A DNA stretch of 64,000 nucleotides from Oegoconia quadripuncta (lineage: Eukaryota; Arthropoda; Insecta; Lepidoptera; Autostichidae). A model generated the notes under the pieces. That model was not told the origin of the DNA and made no database searches. It saw only the letters and a program-made list of their open reading frames with translations. This document shows, piece by piece, positions 11,755 through 23,145 of this stretch (positions are counted from its first letter, which is position 1; each line of letters starts with the position of its first letter). Both the position numbers and the translations under genes were made by a program. The stretch spans positions 16,722,496 through 16,786,495 of the forward strand of contig OX438753.1 of the NCBI GenBank assembly GCA_949316235.1, written 5' to 3'.

Positions 11755-12060
11755 AGTTTTGTTTATAAAAGTATTTTTAATGTCATCATCATCTGATTTA
11801 AGAGCCATGCTCTTGTCGGTGGAGATTTTTCCATATCTCTCTGCTCTCCGCCTTACTCTTGACCTCCAGATCGACACGATGTTCAACTTCTCTTTTATCT
11901 GCTGCATGTAGCTTATTCTCGGTCTTCCTTTTTTTCTTTACCTCTCTATTCTTCCTTCTATTATGGTTTTGATGAAATCATCGCATCGTGTCAGGTGTCC
12001 CAGCATTTTAATCGCATCGTGTCGTATAAGGTGTCCCAGCATTTTAAACGTATAGAACTT
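11755..12060 (-). repeat. Interspersed repeat, probable LINE fragment (copy 1 of 2)
   Basis: 'catcatcatctgatttaagagc' and about 150 following bases are nearly identical to 26755-26905. The cat-triplet left end suggests the complement of a (gat)n LINE tail. The segment 'ggtgtcccagcattttaa' is itself duplicated at 11994-12052. Confidence 0.6.
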
Positions 12061-12364
12061 ATTTTTATAATTCTGAAAATGACGTGTGATGTAGTACGCC
12101 GTATTAACATCGTTTATATCATATTCATTTAATCAGTGGTATCTTTTAAGAACTAACAGATAAGGTTGTTTTATTCGTAATTGTACCAGCACATTATAAT
12201 CATATAGGAACCTCATAGATTCTACTTTCACTGTATAAGGAAAATTTATATGCCATTGACCGAAGACTTTGATTTCTCGTCGAATAGTGTAGTGTAACTT
12301 AGTGGTATCAATATCTATGATCTATTCGTAGATTTAATTTGATATTGGAATATGGGGCAGTTTA

Positions 12365-12478
12365 ACGACCGATTTGGTGGTAGTGGTTAGAGGTCCTGGC
12401 CGTTATGTCTAGAGGTCGCGGATTCGAATCCCGCAAAGAATATATTTGTATGATGACATGTGTATCCGAACTATGGAC
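12365..12478 (+). repeat. SINE-B/C-type head, truncated
   Basis: A tRNA-like head ('tttggtggtagtggttagag', 'tcgcggattcgaatcccgc') followed by 'tatgatgacatgtgtatccg' breaks off where a SINE-B copy in opposite orientation begins. The two are therefore arranged tail to tail. Confidence 0.65.
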
Positions 12479-12488
12479 GATTAATAAA

Positions 12489-12744
12489 ATATATACTTAG
12501 ACATGCACACAGCCCCATCTATTTCCACAGTAAGCAACTATAGGTTTATGTTGTGGATACCAGATGGTTGATATACTACATAAATATTTTTTTTTTAATA
12601 AATTTTTATTATAAATGAAAACATCCATAACTCGGGTACAAATGTCCGTATTCATCACACAAACATATGCCCCTAGCGGGTTTCGAACCCGCAACCTTTT
12701 GGTATAGTGGCCAGAGTTGCTAATCACTACACCAAACAGGTCGT
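12489..12744 (-). repeat. SINE-B copy, full length
   Basis: Reading the minus strand, it has the head 'tttggtgtagtgattagcaa', a B-box-like 'gggttcgaaacccgctaggg', then 'catatgtttgtgtgatgaat' and 'ggtatccacaacataaacc', and a 'gatggggctgtgtgcatgtc' tail. It is a tRNA-derived SINE of about 255 bp. Confidence 0.85.
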
Positions 12745-13299
12745 CTAATTAAGTCATAGGTCTCCTATAGAATGTATCCTATGACACTCTAGAGATTAAG
12801 ATGAGTGGACCAACACCTTACACTTCAGAATTGGTCTAATCGTCTAGGCTACAAGAGGCAACATAAAAATCCATATACATATACACTTGAAAAACATTAC
12901 TCTCCGTTTTGCTGTCGGATAAAAATATGAGTTTTCAAAAAACACTGATGTCCACCACTCCATCTAAGATCGTGCTAGACGTGGTTTAAAAATTATATAA
13001 TCGTGGCTCTCATTCAGGCCATGAAAATGTACATTTAATTGTGATGATCACACAAAGAAACCGACATTTTCTGCTGCCCAATTGACTTAGATTTTGGCAA
13101 GACATAAAATTGCATAATGACATGTATGAAAACTGTCACAAAATATAGTATGTTTGGAGATAATAGTTATTAATGTAAACGTTTCATCTAAATTGATCAT
13201 TATTTTCCATACAATGTTGATTTTCAGGACGTTTACCGAAAATAACTAATCGACTATGACCAATACCATAGCTAATTTCAACTACCAAAACCAGTGCGT

Positions 13300-13582
13300 A
13301 TTTTTTTTTTATGCTAAGTAATAACTGGTAAGTACTTGACCTCAATCACACCTGATGTTAGGTGAAGATGAGGTCGAAGGTGGAACCCGGAAACCCCAAC
13401 ACATTTGGGGGACTGGCTATCTTATCTCTGACAACGGGAACACAACAATGCTATTAACATTGCTGCTTAGCGGCAGATTTAGACAAGATGGTGGTAGCTA
13501 TGGTGGTTTAAAATGCCCTATCACCAACCAAACCGAGTACTTAAACATGTACCCCGCTGGGGATCGAACCCGCGACCTCCAT
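13300..13582 (-). repeat. SINE-A copy 3, nearly full length
   Basis: It has the complement of the standard: a T-run at left, then 'acctcaatcacacctgatgt', 'ggctatcttatctctgacaa' and 'tgctgcttagcggcagattt', and 'gtaccccgctggggatcgaa' at right. The A-box end is truncated. Confidence 0.85.
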
Positions 13583-13633
13583 ATATCCCGTCTTGGAAAC
13601 TATCACGACCAAATTATGGTGAATAGTCGATTA

Positions 13634-13927
13634 AAGCGCTTATTACACTATTGCATAGTGTGATAGTGTTTTTAGGAAATCTAATTATCTAATTAGGAAG
13701 TCGGAAGTTAAGAAGCGCTTATTACAATGCAGAGACTAATTCGGCATACATTGCTGGTTGAAGTAATGAAATTTGAATTAACAGAATCAAGCCTCCCAGC
13801 AATGTAGAAGTAGTACGGTCGGGCCCTTCCAATCCACTAAATTGGAATCTAACTGTGCTAATTTCGATTACACCTCCCTATTTCCTAATTAGATTTCATA
13901 AAAAATAGGATAGTGTAATAAGCGCTT
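13634..13927. mobile_element. MITE with TA target duplication
   Basis: It has 18-bp termini AAGCGCTTATTACACTAT, inverted at the right as ATAGTGTAATAAGCGCTT. The flanks are TA (13632-13633) and TA (13928-13929). Subterminal 'aatctaattatctaattagga' and 'tcctaattagattt' also pair. The length is 294 bp and it is noncoding. The TA duplication suits the Tc1/mariner superfamily. Confidence 0.8.
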
Positions 13928-14250
13928 TAGAAGGTATTAGATAGAATAATTTGTTGAACAGAGTCTAGAGTCTAAGTTTAGGGTATAACAAATAAAAAAT
14001 GGACCCTGTGCGTGTTGTTTCGAAGTTGGAACATACATTAATCTGGTTTGAATACGATTTTTCACATACGTACATTACTTACTGCCCAATCAAGATATAA
14101 CATTTTTTTCGGAGTTAAGCTCACATTTGAACATTTTTATTTAACCATATTTCAGTAACAGTTGTGTGTACAATAAAGATATTAAAGGTTAATCGATGTG
14201 GAGGCCAAACGAGGAAGCGCACTCGGAACTCCTAACAAATTTTTAATGGA

Positions 14251-14453
14251 CTTATCTTATCTGAAATAGTCGAATCACAATAATGCTATCAACATCAGAA
14301 TCAGACTTAGATAAGATAGTACTAGTCAACGGACATTTATTCCCTACCACCAACCGAACCAAGTGATAAACATGTAACCCGCTGTGAACCGAACCCCCAC
14401 CTTTGTTTTGTAAATCTCATGTTGTTTATATTGAGCCACGGAGCCTCCGTGGA
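14251..14453 (-). repeat. SINE-A copy 4, degenerate
   Basis: 'tatcttatctgaaatag', 'aatgctatcaacatcagaatc', 'ccctaccaccaaccgaacc' and 'gttgtttatattgagccacgg' show a diverged minus-strand copy that retains the head. Confidence 0.7.
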
Positions 14454-14744
14454 ATTTGATTTAAAACACCGACTAGTCAAATAGGTATTTGTAATTTCTT
14501 TTAATAGTAAAGTAATGCTGACTCGGCAGAAATGCTGTTTTTCAGTTTCCTATCGCGTATCATATAATACAAGTAAGCAGTGTTTTTTTACGTCATATTA
14601 CGTGTAAGTACACGCTAAGTCATTGACATAGTTTGTAGGTTTTTCAATTGACATTGTCAGTTTTACGAGACCTATTGGTGCCTGGGTGAAAAGTATTTAG
14701 CTAATTTACTCTAGTTACATTGCACAATAATTTACTGTTACTAA

Positions 14745-14832
14745 GTTTGACCTCAATCACATGTGATATTAAATGAAGATGAGGCCGAAGCCTACTGACA
14801 AAACCGAAACCCCATCCTATTTGGTGGGCTAT
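14745..14832 (-). repeat. SINE-A copy 5, 3' part
   Basis: 'gacctcaatcacatgtgat', 'gaagatgaggccgaagc' and 'accccatcctatttggtggg' represent the 3' end only. Confidence 0.7.
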
Positions 14833-14984
14833 ATTCATACTATTTGGGACTATCCCCGGAATGCAACATCATATGGGACCACCCTGGCGATAAGACCTAT
14901 CAAACAAAAAGACAATCATCAAAACAATTAAATATGGGTGTACATATAAAAATAACACAGACGAACATAGAACCTCCTCCTTTT

Positions 14985-15320
14985 TTGGAGTCGATTATAA
15001 ACTATATATATAAATATATTATTTTATTTTTTTCAAAACCATCATCGACCCACGCGTCAGCTGGAGATTGATATGCAACTGGCGGGATTCCTAGGCTTCC
15101 TATCATGTGAATTTTAACTCATATTTTCTCCTTTTTTTTATTTATCTAATCAATTATGTAATTATGTGTAATACGCTACAAACGCGACCGTCAAATGCCA
15201 CAACGTTTCATTATATTTTAAGGATTTGAAGAAAAAAAAAACTACCTGGCCAATACCTTCTATTTCACTTATCTAATATGCCCTATTTTTTTCCTTACGG
15301 TTAAAAAACTCATCCAGTAT
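14985..15320. mobile_element. Fold-back MITE family M8, one arm lost
   Basis: The right end carries 'ttctatttcacttatctaat', 'atgccctatttttttcctta' and 'cggttaaaaaactcatcc', the terminal sequence also seen at 56720-56780 and 60000-60062. Interior segments ('cgaccgtcaaatgccacaac', 'agattgatatgcaactggcg') match the interior of 56363-56842 in reverse orientation. The left terminal arm is missing. Confidence 0.65.
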
Positions 15321-15814
15321 ATATATTATTATAACTATACCTATATGACATAAACAAATTACATTAATTGGTTAGTTTTAATTAGTTATCATCGTGTAAC
15401 TTAAACATTAAATCGGCATAACGTTACAGTATACACAGTAGTTACCTACTAATTTGTTACATAATAGTTGCATAAAGGTAAATTATAAAGCATAATTTAG
15501 AATCCCCTTTGTGAAATTAAGCGAAAAGAATAATATTTCTAATACTATCTCTAGTAACGAGTACCAACACCACACCTAGTAATGAGACCAAACTAATTAT
15601 TATGTACAATTAAAATTTTCAATCACACGCACGTGATTGGCTAAACTATAGCAATAAATGTCGGTCTGTTGCAAAAAATCGTGCATAATGTATATCCTGT
15701 CTGATGCGATAGGTGGCTGTTTGGCCATATCCTCGAGCGCGTTTCATAAATGTACAGTCATATATCTAGTAGGAGCTAATAATTGGTCGAACGACTTGAA
15801 ATGATCTAATCTAA

Positions 15815-16005
15815 CAAATATTATAATAACTTGGATGTTTGTTTCTTTGTTGTTTAATCACGGTGAAGCGAATAAACAGATTTGGATAAAATTTGGTAGG
15901 TAGAACATACTCTGGATCAAAATATAGGATATCTTTTATCCCCATAAAGTGAGTAGTTCTTGTGGGATAAACAAATTAAACATAACCGCGATAAAATTAT
16001 TCCAT
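15815..16005 (+). mobile_element. Helitron-like (family H) copy 2, right end lost
   Basis: 'acaaatattataataacttgg', 'aacagatttggataaaatttgg', 'ccataaagtgagtagttc' and 'gcgataaaattattccatg' follow family H. The ccgcgggcggaaagctagt end is absent. Confidence 0.6.
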
Positions 16006-16149
16006 GACTTAAAATTTTAAAAAGCCAATAGGAGAACCAAACCAAATATCTTCGTGTTACACGCTTTAACCGATTTGCCTAAGAACCTAGAACCGAATTA
16101 AATTATTAAGCATGCTTTTGAAAATATAGAAATTAAGTACTCCCAATGT

Positions 16150-16325
16150 TCAAATTTAAATTAAAAATGCTTTATTTTGTAGGTACACAGAGTACACTTA
16201 AAATAGTCAGATTTAACATTTTTTAAGCTATTGCTTATTCAAATGGCAATATTCCCCTGAGAAGAACAAGCAAAAAACTCGAGAGGTTGCTCTTTTTAAC
16301 CGACTTCAAAAAAGGAGGAGGTTCT
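16150..16325 (-). repeat. LINE 3'-UTR fragment
   Basis: 'tttattttgtaggtacacag', 'cttattcaaatggcaatatt' and 'gaagaacaagcaaaaaactc' resemble the tail region of the LINE at 57375-58025. A second piece is at 19722-19795. It is followed by 'taaccgacttcaaaaaagg', a fragment common in moth repeats. Confidence 0.5.
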
Positions 16326-16374
16326 GTATTCGGGGCGTATTTTTTTTTTTTTTAATGTATTTAGAAACAGGTTT

Positions 16375-16465
16375 TTATATTACAAAAAGGCACAATTGTA
16401 TTTCATTATTAATTGTGAAATAGGCTGGCTTAGTGAAGATTTTGTACATCAGTGGGAACCTTATT
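16375..16465 (-). repeat. Short LINE tail fragment related to 1-200
   Basis: 'tttttatattacaaaaaggc' and 'attattaattgtgaaatag' plus 'gctgg' match the first 90 bases of the window. Confidence 0.5.
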
Positions 16466-16528
16466 GTTTATTGATTTAATATTGTACGACTTTCTGCGAA
16501 TGACATCTGTATAATACCTGTAACTAAG

Positions 16529-16630
16529 ATGGGGTTTCAGGGTCAGTATGCTACCACCTTCGGCCTCATCTTCACTTAACATCAGGTGTGATTGAGGTCA
16601 AGTGCTAACGCGTTGTGCATAAAAAAAAAA
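16529..16630 (+). repeat. SINE-A copy 6, 3' part
   Basis: 'tggggtttcagggtcagtat' through 'gttgtgcat' plus an A-run. It is 5' truncated. Confidence 0.75.
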
Positions 16631-17109
16631 CTAAAACAATAAACGATTTGAATATCTGAAAGGAGTTTCCAATTAATCTATTAATTTCTTGCTATTTCAA
16701 AAACCCATAATTGTAATTATTGTATATTATTTTGCGCAATAAAGAGTATTTGTATTGTATAACTTTTTATCCACCCACCTAAACTATACGATAATTAATA
16801 ATAACATGACCATAAAACTAAGTGCGCTACGATGGCAAATCTACAGAAATATCTACATGGTAATTAATTACCTAGATACTAACAGATAATATTTCGCAAA
16901 TAACACATTCGCTGGTTATGTAATAGGTAGATATTTTTATTAAATGACTCCTATATACCTACATCACGGATATCTATTAAATTTAACTATCCTGTAACTA
17001 TAAATTAAAGGCCTCGAAGGACTAGGATGTCATCCATGTACTAACCTTACTAAATATCTTAGAAACAGCAATATTTTTCATCAAATATATATAAAGAGCA
17101 CAAACGAAC

Positions 17110-17170
17110 AGAAACAACTGGAAACAGATGAGGGAGGCCTTTGCCCAGCAGTGGGGCACTTAATAATAAT
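17110..17170 (+). repeat. RTE-like LINE 3' tail
   Basis: 'gagggaggcctttgcccagc' and 'agtggggcacttaataataa' form the typical extreme 3' end of RTE-type LINEs in Lepidoptera, here only about 60 bp. Confidence 0.6.
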
Positions 17171-17535
17171 AGTAATAAATATAGAAAGATTCTATCCCCT
17201 TGCTTAATCTTTATGAAAAACCGCACGCAAAACTGATCACGTATTTCCGCATACTGAGATACATCCGGACAAAGACTGGACATACGCACAATGGCGTCAA
17301 ACACATTACACTTGTCATTTTTGACCAGGGCTTAAAAAACACTTAAATTTGAACCTGACATTTTTTCTGAGTCCAAATAATTTGACCCATTTGCGCACGC
17401 GCCGCCACGGGCTAAGTGGTGACGTCATATATATCAAAAATACGTAGACGTCAAAAAGTTAAAAGATACAACTCTCTAAGATAAAGTTAAACCTTTTTTT
17501 CCAAGCCTGAAAAGAACATATGGTTTACACAATAG

Positions 17536-17790
17536 AGATCGCTGATTGAATTCTCAGTGAGGTGTACAGGCCTATAGTACTCAGTTAATTCGGTGGCCTG
17601 TTTAAATGTCTGCCTTACCAGCTACCACCGTCCACCACCTTATCTAAGTTTACTTACAGGCTGTAATGTTGATAGCGTTATTGTGTTTCATCTGTTTGAG
17701 ATAAGATAGCCAGTTCTCCAAATAATTTGGATATCATCACTTAGCGTCAGGTATGAATTAGATCCAGCGTAAACAGTTGTACATAAAAAA
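17536..17790 (+). repeat. SINE-A copy 7, degenerate
   Basis: 'gagatcgctgattgaattctc', 'actcagttaattcggtgg', 'gctaccaccgtccaccac' and 'gataagatagccagttctcc' outline an old, nearly complete copy. Confidence 0.6.
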
Positions 17791-17799
17791 ATATATTAG

Positions 17800-18710
17800 G
17801 AAAAATTTTAAAAAGCTCTGAATTGTTCTCTGATAAATTGAAAACCAATAACGTACGTTGCTTGCTTTTTGAACTTCATTTGGGTCCGCTCGTGGTGGGA
17901 CTGTCTCAGACGTTAGTCACGTCTCGTGAATCGTATAGACGCGGCATTAAGATCGCATTTGGACGCAAACAAGTGAAAGTCTCAAGAATTTGCAATACGA
18001 AAACTATACAAAAACCGCTCATTACATAAAAGAGAAGCCAAGTGAGCGGAGAATATTTATAATTAGTGATTTTCTAATGTTTATTTTAGTACCAAAAGGT
18101 TTAGCATTAATTAAGTGAGTGTAGTTCCGTCTTGACGCTTCTTGTATATCTGTATGTAATCTTATATTTACTCTAGTTTTAATTAAGTACGTATTTATTG
18201 ACATTAATATAGTGTAAATAAAACGTTAAGTTAAAAATACAGAGCAAGTTTGGGAGACTCGTTCCAAATTTATTAATAGCCTCAGAACCAGTTATGCATA
18301 GGTATGTCAAATGATAACTAACTTTTGCTTTTTAAAATTTCTTAGAGTACTATAAATGTTATAATGATAACCTATAGGTCGGATTTTTCATGAATGAAAT
18401 GCTTGAATCGATGTAATATATCCTATCTATATGTAAACCTTTTAAAATTCTCGGGGGTTCTTCAAGAAAGTGTCAAGAAAACCTACATGATAGGTGACAT
18501 AGCAATAATTGTAAATAAATGACATTGCGGCTTTGATTTTTTGGGTACAAAGAGTCTTTTTATTTTACCTGACAGTTAAATATTCTTTTATTTTGGTAAT
18601 ATTTTATTGTGTGTTTGTTTGGAAACCTACCACTATCAAAAAATTACTATTTAGTCCAGAGTTCTCTCACATAAAGTACGATAATTCGTATGCGCAATGT
18701 AGCAAATATT
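17800..18710. other. No recognisable content
   Basis: The small open frame at 17823-18029 has no recognisable motif. No repeat family defined in this window was seen. Confidence 0.3.
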
Positions 18711-18714
18711 GATC

Positions 18715-18912
18715 CCAAATGGAATAGTCACTCCCAAATATTAAAAGTTTAATGCTTGCAACAACATCCACGGTTCACCTTTTGAAATATAGCAGAATAC
18801 ACATATGGCAGAGGGTGAGTCTATCGCCGGTGTAACGTGCAAGTCAGTAGATGTTTTTTGGTGGAAAGCCCCTTAGTCGCCTTTTACGACACCCACGGGA
18901 AGAAAAATCATG
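18715..18912 (-). repeat. Repeat family F copy 2
   Basis: 'aagtttaatgcttgcaacaa', 'catccacggttcac', 'ttttttggtggaaagcccc' and 'acgacacccacgggaag' are the family F landmarks in reverse orientation. Confidence 0.75.
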
Positions 18913-19167
18913 AAACCACAGTAAATTAATCATAATTCCAGAAGAACATACAGATAATTTGGCTTCAAACTAAGATTTGCAGCTCTATGAGTAATTACTT
19001 CTAGAACAATTACCTAAAACACAGATCGGAGAAAATTTAGAAAAGTTTATTTAATTGTAATCCATCATCGTCATTTCATCTTCGGACTACTAGGCGTAGG
19101 GAGGGATTCCACCCGTATGTAGTTAACATACCGAACGTTCGCACTAAGTGGTTCGACACTTCATTCA

Positions 19168-19350
19168 TAATGCAAACAGCCAAGGCATGGAACTCCCTTC
19201 CGGCGTCAGTATTTCCTGAATCCTACAACCTTGGGATCTTTAAGAGCAGGGTGAATAGGCACATACTGAGATCGTGTGCTTCATCTTCAGTCACATAGTC
19301 ATTTCCCATCAGGTGAGATTGTGATTAAAGGCGTATCCAGTTAATCATAA
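19168..19350 (+). pseudogene. LINE reverse-transcriptase C-terminus and 3' UTR
   Basis: The plus strand reads QTAKAWNSLPASVFPESYN, then LGIFKSRVNRHILRSC and a stop. This is the AWNSLP...FKSRL ending shared by CR1/Jockey-type LINE polymerases. It is followed by 'catcaggtgagattgtg' and an A-tail. A sister copy is at 44695-44876. Confidence 0.8.
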
Positions 19351-19669
19351 AAAACCCAAGGTAATGTAGATCAGCTTCATTTGCACTCTTATGATAAGTT
19401 CTTGAACCTTGGACCGATGTTTCACTCGCATGGTCGTTAGTTCCGTGTTCTAACCACAAGACATTCCGCATACGCCTCCAATCTAAAGAGCAACAAAATA
19501 CATTCACCTCAATACAAAAATGACTACATAACAAGTGGTTATGTGAATTCATCTTAAATGCAACACGCATCTATTTCTAAGTCATCCATGTATTAAGGCT
19601 TGTCCTCAGTTTTATGTAGTGAATCCGAGTCAGTTTTTACGTTAAGTAGGGCATTATTTTTTATCCCCG

Positions 19670-19915
19670 ACGAAAGATTAGAAAATTTAGAAAACCCCCA
19701 AAGTACAACCCCCGAAAGTTGTAGGTACACAGGGTACACTTAAATTAGTCAGATTTTACATTTTTAAAGCTACTGCTTGTTCAAAAGGCAATTTATTATT
19801 ATATTATCATCAAAACGAAAAACTGTGTTAAAAACTAAATGGCTTCTAGACGACTTAACCGATTTTGACTAAACACAGCTAAGAATCTTTCCCATAATAA
19901 AATCTAACTAATATC
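19670..19915. repeat. Patchwork of LINE tail and repeat fragments
   Basis: 'gaaaatttagaaaacccccaa' belongs to a repeat also seen near 11180 and 36235. The section 19722-19795 matches the LINE tail at 16185-16250. 'cttctagacgacttaaccga' is a common moth repeat piece. Confidence 0.4.
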
Positions 19916-20143
19916 TGACTACTAAATATTATAAATGCGAAAGTTTGGGTGCTTGTTTGTTTACTTGTTTGTGTATGTGTGTATTGTGTAAGACCAGCTA
20001 TTTGGGTGATATTTCGTACATTGGTAGGACATACCCTGTATTAAAACATAAAATATTTTTTATCCCGATGAAGTGAGTAATCCCGCGGGATAAACCAATT
20101 AAACATATGCGCGATAAAGTTGAGCCGCGGGAGAAAAGCTAGT
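19914..20143 (+). mobile_element. Helitron-like (family H) copy 3, near full length
   Basis: 'ctactaaatattataaatgc', 'gaaagtttgggtgc', 'gatgaagtgagtaatcccgc', 'gcgataaagttgagccgcgg' and 'gagaaaagctagt' are present in order. Confidence 0.7.
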
Positions 20144-20493
20144 CTTTAATATAAAATAAATTACACACAATTCGGTCTACGCATTACTGAGATACATCCG
20201 GATAAATAATGAACAAACACACGCATTATCGTCAAACAAATAACACACGTCGTTTTTAGTCAGGTGTTAAAATGCAGACAATTACCGTTTAAGTTTTTAG
20301 ATGTAGTCGAATGTAATTTGTTTGAAAACTAGTTACTATCGTTTACCATTAGGACGCATTAAAAATTTAACTCTTGCGGCATACAAGCATTCGCCTTTCC
20401 CAAATGTGCGGTCGTCCGGTCAGCCTAAGTATTACCGAGTATCTCGTCGGGTCAAATTAATCGAGATGATGCGGCTTTTGCGACTTTCAATGT

Positions 20494-20684
20494 CTAGTAC
20501 TCGGTTTGGTTGATAGTTAGGTTACTTTTAAATGGCTGCCTGGCTGCTACCACAATCTTATCTAAGTCTGCCGTCAAACAGCAATATTGATAGCATTGTT
20601 TTGTTCTGTGCCCTCCCCCTGTCCTCATCTTCACTTACATCAGTTGTGATTGATGTCAAGCGCGAATCCGTTAAGCATAAAAAA
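20494..20684 (+). repeat. SINE-A copy 8, head lost
   Basis: It starts at 'agtactcggtttggttgat' and ends 'gttaagcataaaaaa'. The centre is partly deleted. Confidence 0.75.
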
Positions 20685-21130
20685 GTCTGTTTTGGCAATG
20701 TTTAGTTGATCACTTAAGTGAAATTTTATTTGATGTCGGCCAACAAAATTGATCGACAAATTCACGCGTTATTCGATTTCTACTACAAGAGGTGCGCCGT
20801 ACGAGACGACGCAAAGTTATTAAGTGTATTCATCATACGCCCAAGCAATCTATAAGGAACCAACAGACTGCAGTAGATTTGTATTGACGTTTGATCTCTG
20901 ATCCCAGATGTTGTGGCTCTGCCGCTTGTCCAATCATCTGTAACCGTTTGCAATACGTCTAAATTGAAAGGTTGATAGCTAGATTTTCCTGTTATACTGG
21001 AAAAACCCCTATGATCATCATAATATGCAGTTAAGATGATTAAACGCGAAGTGAGTGATAAGCGTAAGTATGGAATGATGAAGATTATGATCCGGTCTTG
21101 AGTATGATCGGATATAAATTCGCCAACTCC

Positions 21131-21442
21131 TCCTCCGTGGCTCAATGTAAACAACATTGGGTTTATGATTCGGAGGTCGAGGGTTCGATTCCCAGCGGGG
21201 TACACGTTTAACTACTCGGTTTGGTTGGTGGCCCTACCACCTTTTAAATGTCCGCCTGGGTAGCTACCACCATCTTATCTAAATCTGCCGCCAAGCAGCA
21301 ATGTTAATAGCATTGTTGTGTTCCGGTTGTCAGAGAAAAGATAGCCAGTCCTCCAAATATGATGGGTTTTCCGGGTCAGTATGCTTCCACCTTCGACTCG
21401 ATTGAGGTCAAGTACCAAGCCGTTGTGCATAAGAAAAAAAAA
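21131..21442 (+). repeat. SINE-A copy 9, full length
   Basis: The head 'tcctccgtggctcaatgtaa', the B box 'gggttcgattcccagcgggg', the complete body, and the end 'gttgtgcataagaaaaaaaa' are all present. It is very close to copy 1. Confidence 0.85.
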
Positions 21443-21893
21443 CTATCCGAATAATATGCGTTCGAATGAAATCGAGATTAAACTGTGGCCGAAAGGATAT
21501 TTTCAGCTATCGATACGTGATGATTTTATGTTCGTATATTTTTTAATGTGATTCACGAACTGAAAACGTCTGCAACGATATTAGATAAGTTTAGTCTGGG
21601 GAACAGTAAAAAGTTTATATATCAATTTTGACCAAATAATTATATTGTAACCGTATTGACTATATAAGTAGGGATCAAATGAAATAATCTAAAAAATACA
21701 TGTAAAAATGCTATACTGCCAGCTCGCACTGTAAATGCACCTTTAAATATAATCTTTGTCCTTAAATGTAATAATAATTGAATCTGGTTTTACTACCAAG
21801 TCACAAATTTAAAATATCTTGAAAATTTAAATTCTAATTTTGAAAATTTAAATGCAAACGTCAAAGTTTTGTAATTGTGGGTAGTTGGTCTAA

Positions 21894-22115
21894 GGGTCAA
21901 TTCACACCGAGACGCGACGCGACGCGACGATACTCAAAGAGGCCAATGATTTCGCGCTGCACCTCGAGGCGCAGTGCTGCGTGGTGCAACGTAATCTGAA
22001 TTCTCACAATGTAATGTGTATCTTATCGTGTAGTAAATAAAGTATATTCTGAGTCGCTCTATGAAAAATGTGCGCGCAGCGTCGCGTCGCGTCGCGTCTC
22101 GGTGTGAACTGACCC
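21894..22115. mobile_element. PIF/Harbinger-like MITE with TAA duplication
   Basis: The termini GGGTCAATTCACACCGAGAC and its inverse GTCTCGGTGTGAACTGACCC continue into gacgc/gcgtc repeats, giving arms of about 35 bp. TAA flanks both sides (21891-21893 and 22116-22118). The length is 222 bp and it is noncoding. A 3-bp TAA duplication is the mark of PIF/Harbinger elements. Confidence 0.85.
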
Positions 22116-22227
22116 TAAGATTATTTTTGGAACTGTATTAAAATAACTGATAGTGTGGAACACTAATTTCCCAAGCCCCGACTCCCACTTGACTTGTACT
22201 TTAATTTTAAACTATAAACATCCTACG

Positions 22228-22513
22228 TGCGATTCGGAGGTCGCGGGTTCGATCCCCAGCGGGGTTTGTGTTTAATACTCGGTTTAACTGGTGGTAGGGC
22301 ATTTTAAATGTCCGCCTGGCTAGCTATCACCATCTTACTAATCTGCCGCCAAGCAGCAATGTTAATAGCATTGTTGTGTTCCGGTTGTCAGAGATAAGAT
22401 AGCCAGTCCTCCAAATATGTTGGGGTTTCCGGGTCAGTAAGCTTCCACATTCGGCCTCATCTTCACTTAACATCAGGTGGGATTGACGTTAAGTGCAAAC
22501 CCGTTGTGCATTA
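22228..22513 (+). repeat. SINE-A copy 10, A-box end truncated
   Basis: It starts within the head at 'cgattcggaggtcgcgggtt' and runs to 'cgttgtgcatt'. It is otherwise complete. Confidence 0.85.
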
Positions 22514-22519
22514 AATAAT

Positions 22520-23025
22520 AAATAAATTAACATAAAAAATTGTATTTAGGCTCATTGTTTAGTTGTGTCTCCTTTCAATATTATTACATACGAACATTAA
22601 TTAACGGTTCAAATGTCAAATACTGCACGTGTAGCTTTCTTTGTTGTAGCATTCAGTTAATTACTTGTTGTTGTACGTATTGATCATGTAACGCGTGAAG
22701 AGGATTCTATAGAACACTTGAATTGTAGGCATTTGAATGGTTGCACTGTTCACGAGGCAAACGAGGGATTTTCCATAATGACAATAAAAACAGATACAGA
22801 TAACCTCTGCAGTAGGCGCTTATTCAAAGTCACGCGTCAAAATCAAAGACATTATTCTAATTTGTGTACGTATACCGAGCTATTTTGGGAAAATTTGGCT
22901 TCAGTATTACGCCATTATATTAACAACGGCAAAACCTTAGTATTAGTCCTGAAAACCTCTCACCTGTGTCTGCAATACCTAGACATTTTTTTTTTGTTTA
23001 AATGCTTAGGTTATCTCGGGTTATA
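22520..23025. other. Unassigned, with a 102-codon open frame
   Basis: An open frame covers 22718-23026 (plus). It is moderately rich in charged residues but has no motif I recognise and no clear splice context. I treat it as unproven. Confidence 0.25.
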
Positions 23026-23029
23026 AGAT

Positions 23030-23145
23030 CGCGGGAAGCAGCTGGATGCGGACAGTTCGCAGGACCGATCGTTGTGGAGATCTTTGAGGGAGGACTTTGT
23101 ATAGCAGTGGACGTCTTTCGGCTGCTTGATGATGATGATGCTAAG
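23030..23145 (+). pseudogene. RTE-like LINE 3' end
   Basis: 'gatcgcgggaagcagctgga' (K-I-A-G-S-S-W-M-R) is followed by 'agcagtggacgtctttcggc' and 'tgcttgatgatgatgatg'. This is the standard end of RTE-type LINEs with a (gat)n tail. Confidence 0.75.

Noticed and set aside
20783..21205. A 140-codon open frame on the minus strand
   Set aside because: Its first residues (MYPAGNRTLDL) are the SINE-A head read in antisense, and the rest has no domain character or splice context.
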